Source: JACRAO01 sp964490895 (GTDB lineage: Bacteria > Bdellovibrionota > UBA1018). Taken from it: a DNA stretch of 6,073 nucleotides. A program made the position numbers and the translations under genes. The notes under the pieces are model-generated. The model had not been told where the DNA came from, made no database searches, and worked only from the letters and a program-made list of their open reading frames with translations. Below, piece by piece: positions 5,482 to 6,073 of this stretch (its first letter is position 1; every line of letters begins with the position of its first letter). The stretch is taken from contig CAZBEI010000060.1 in assembly GCA_964490895.1 (NCBI GenBank), positions 1 to 6,073 on the forward strand, read 5' to 3'.

Positions 5482-6073
5482 TTATAAATTCTCGAACGGA
5501 TAAAAATGGTTTGTTTCTTTTATAAGCTTCACAGTCCTATATCCAGGATCTGCTTGCACTGGCTCAAAAGCATGCCTGAGTTTTGCCTTGAGTATGTTTT
5601 TGTCTAACACAACCACAATGAGAGATCGATTGACCTCCATTTCGTCCTCGAGTGTGTAGATTTTTTTATCCCACTCTATGCGGCAGTATTTTTTTTCTGA
5701 ATCTTGGATATTGTCTCGTTCCCAGTAGTAACAACCCGCGCAGGGGGCCTTATTTTGGATTGAGCACTGAGCGCAATCATCAATCCAGGCACACTCACGG
5801 CGTGTATTAATGGACCCCTGAGACCCATCACAGCTCCATAAACTCATGAGGCTTGAAATACTTTGGTTAGAGTTACAAAACCAATCGCACTTCCAAGGAC
5901 GGGTATAGGCTTTTGTGAACACTTTTTGGGGGAGTCCATTTGTAATCATGTTTTTGACCTCACTTCCCAGGGCGTAAATTCCGAATAATTGAGCTGAGAG
6001 TGGAGAAATCAGACTTATGCCACTTTCTTTATAGCTTAAAATGTCTTGATTTAAGTTTTGTGTGAGTGGAAAT
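5482..6073 (-). CDS. Cysteine-rich protein of unknown function, probably 5'-truncated by window edge
   Basis: From ATG 5949 the product is 155 residues, ending at TAA 5484-5482. The frame stays open upstream for another 41 codons to the right edge, including a moderately hydrophobic stretch (GISLISPLSAQLFGIYALG), so the true start may lie outside. However, a GAGG at 5961-5958, 8 bases before ATG 5949, makes that internal start possible. Counting from it, nine cysteines occur in the first 89 residues (21, 25, 40, 53, 59, 62, 70, 73, 89). C59-x2-C62-x7-C70-x2-C73 has zinc-ribbon spacing but could equally form disulfides. Trp and Tyr are frequent around them. The C-terminal third is Cys-free and charged, with a beta-prone SLIVVVLD. 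I do not recognise the family; a short GSQGSI stretch recalls TraU but nothing else matches. It is 14 bases upstream of the excisionase-like gene, so it probably heads or belongs to that operon. Confidence 0.7.
   Translation of the reverse strand, partial: FPLTQNLNQDILSYKESGISLISPLSAQLFGIYALGSEVKNMITNGLPQKVFTKAYTRPWKCDWFCNSNQSISSLMSLWSCDGSQGSINTRRECAWIDDCAQCSIQNKAPCAGCYYWERDNIQDSEKKYCRIEWDKKIYTLEDEMEVNRSLIVVVLDKNILKAKLRHAFEPVQADPGYRTVKLIKETNHFYPFENL

Larger units (their letters stand above)
3757..6073. mobile_element. Left end of an integrated genetic element (island, prophage or ICE), right end outside window
   Basis: An intact tRNA is abutted by an integrase gene reading toward it, an excisionase-like gene and a Cys-rich unknown gene, all tightly packed on one strand. 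This is the standard end module of tRNA-targeting elements. No capsid, relaxase or transfer gene is visible in the 2.3 kb shown, so the element class cannot be decided. The true boundary is somewhere inside the tRNA. Confidence 0.75.

Noticed and set aside
5482..5949. Assignment of the Cys-rich protein as a TraU-type conjugation protein
   Set aside because: Only a short WSCDGSQGSI stretch resembles TraU; the remaining order of motifs and length do not match, so the name is not justified.
1..6073. CRISPR array, insertion sequence or toxin-antitoxin pair
   Set aside because: I saw no regularly spaced direct repeats, no transposase motifs or terminal inverted repeats, and no small gene pair with recognisable toxin or antitoxin features.

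Overview
The window looks like a moderately AT-rich, probably Gram-negative bacterial chromosome with the left end of an integrated mobile element. Support for this is two long or short exported proteins with Sec signal peptides and predicted periplasmic disulfides, an alanine tRNA, and a tRNA-targeting tyrosine integrase. The lineage cannot be fixed from the sequence. The style would suit Bdellovibrionota or another delta-proteobacteria-like group, but that is only an impression.

Layout. Positions 1-1351 (minus strand) hold the N-terminal 450 residues of a large secreted protein: signal peptide, a small N-terminal region, a Pro/Ala-rich linker and a coiled coil that runs off the left edge. 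A 357-base AT-rich divergent intergenic region follows (1352-1708). A plus-strand cluster then starts with a small secreted four-cysteine protein (1709-2146), continues with a YmdB/TIGR00282-type metallophosphoesterase (2210-3013) and a four-helix membrane protein (3021-3692), and is followed by tRNA-Ala(TGC) at 3757-3829. Perfect short hairpins sit directly in front of the start codons of the phosphoesterase and the membrane protein.

From the tRNA rightward the strand switches and the content is that of an integrative element. On the minus strand, reading toward the tRNA, there is a cysteine-rich protein of unknown function (open to the right edge), a small winged-helix excisionase-like protein and a tyrosine recombinase, with gaps of only 14 and 22 bases. 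The integrase reading frame does not stop at the tRNA. It runs antisense through the whole tRNA gene and ends 4 bases beyond its 5' end, so its last 25 residues are mostly the antisense translation of tRNA-Ala. This implies that the attachment site lies inside the end of the integrase gene and that the integrase C-terminus differs between the integrated and excised forms.

I did not find a clearly new system. The most distinctive items are the integrase-tRNA overlap with its long C-terminal tail, the uncharacterised Cys-rich gene that heads the recombination operon, and the start-site hairpins in the phosphoesterase cluster.
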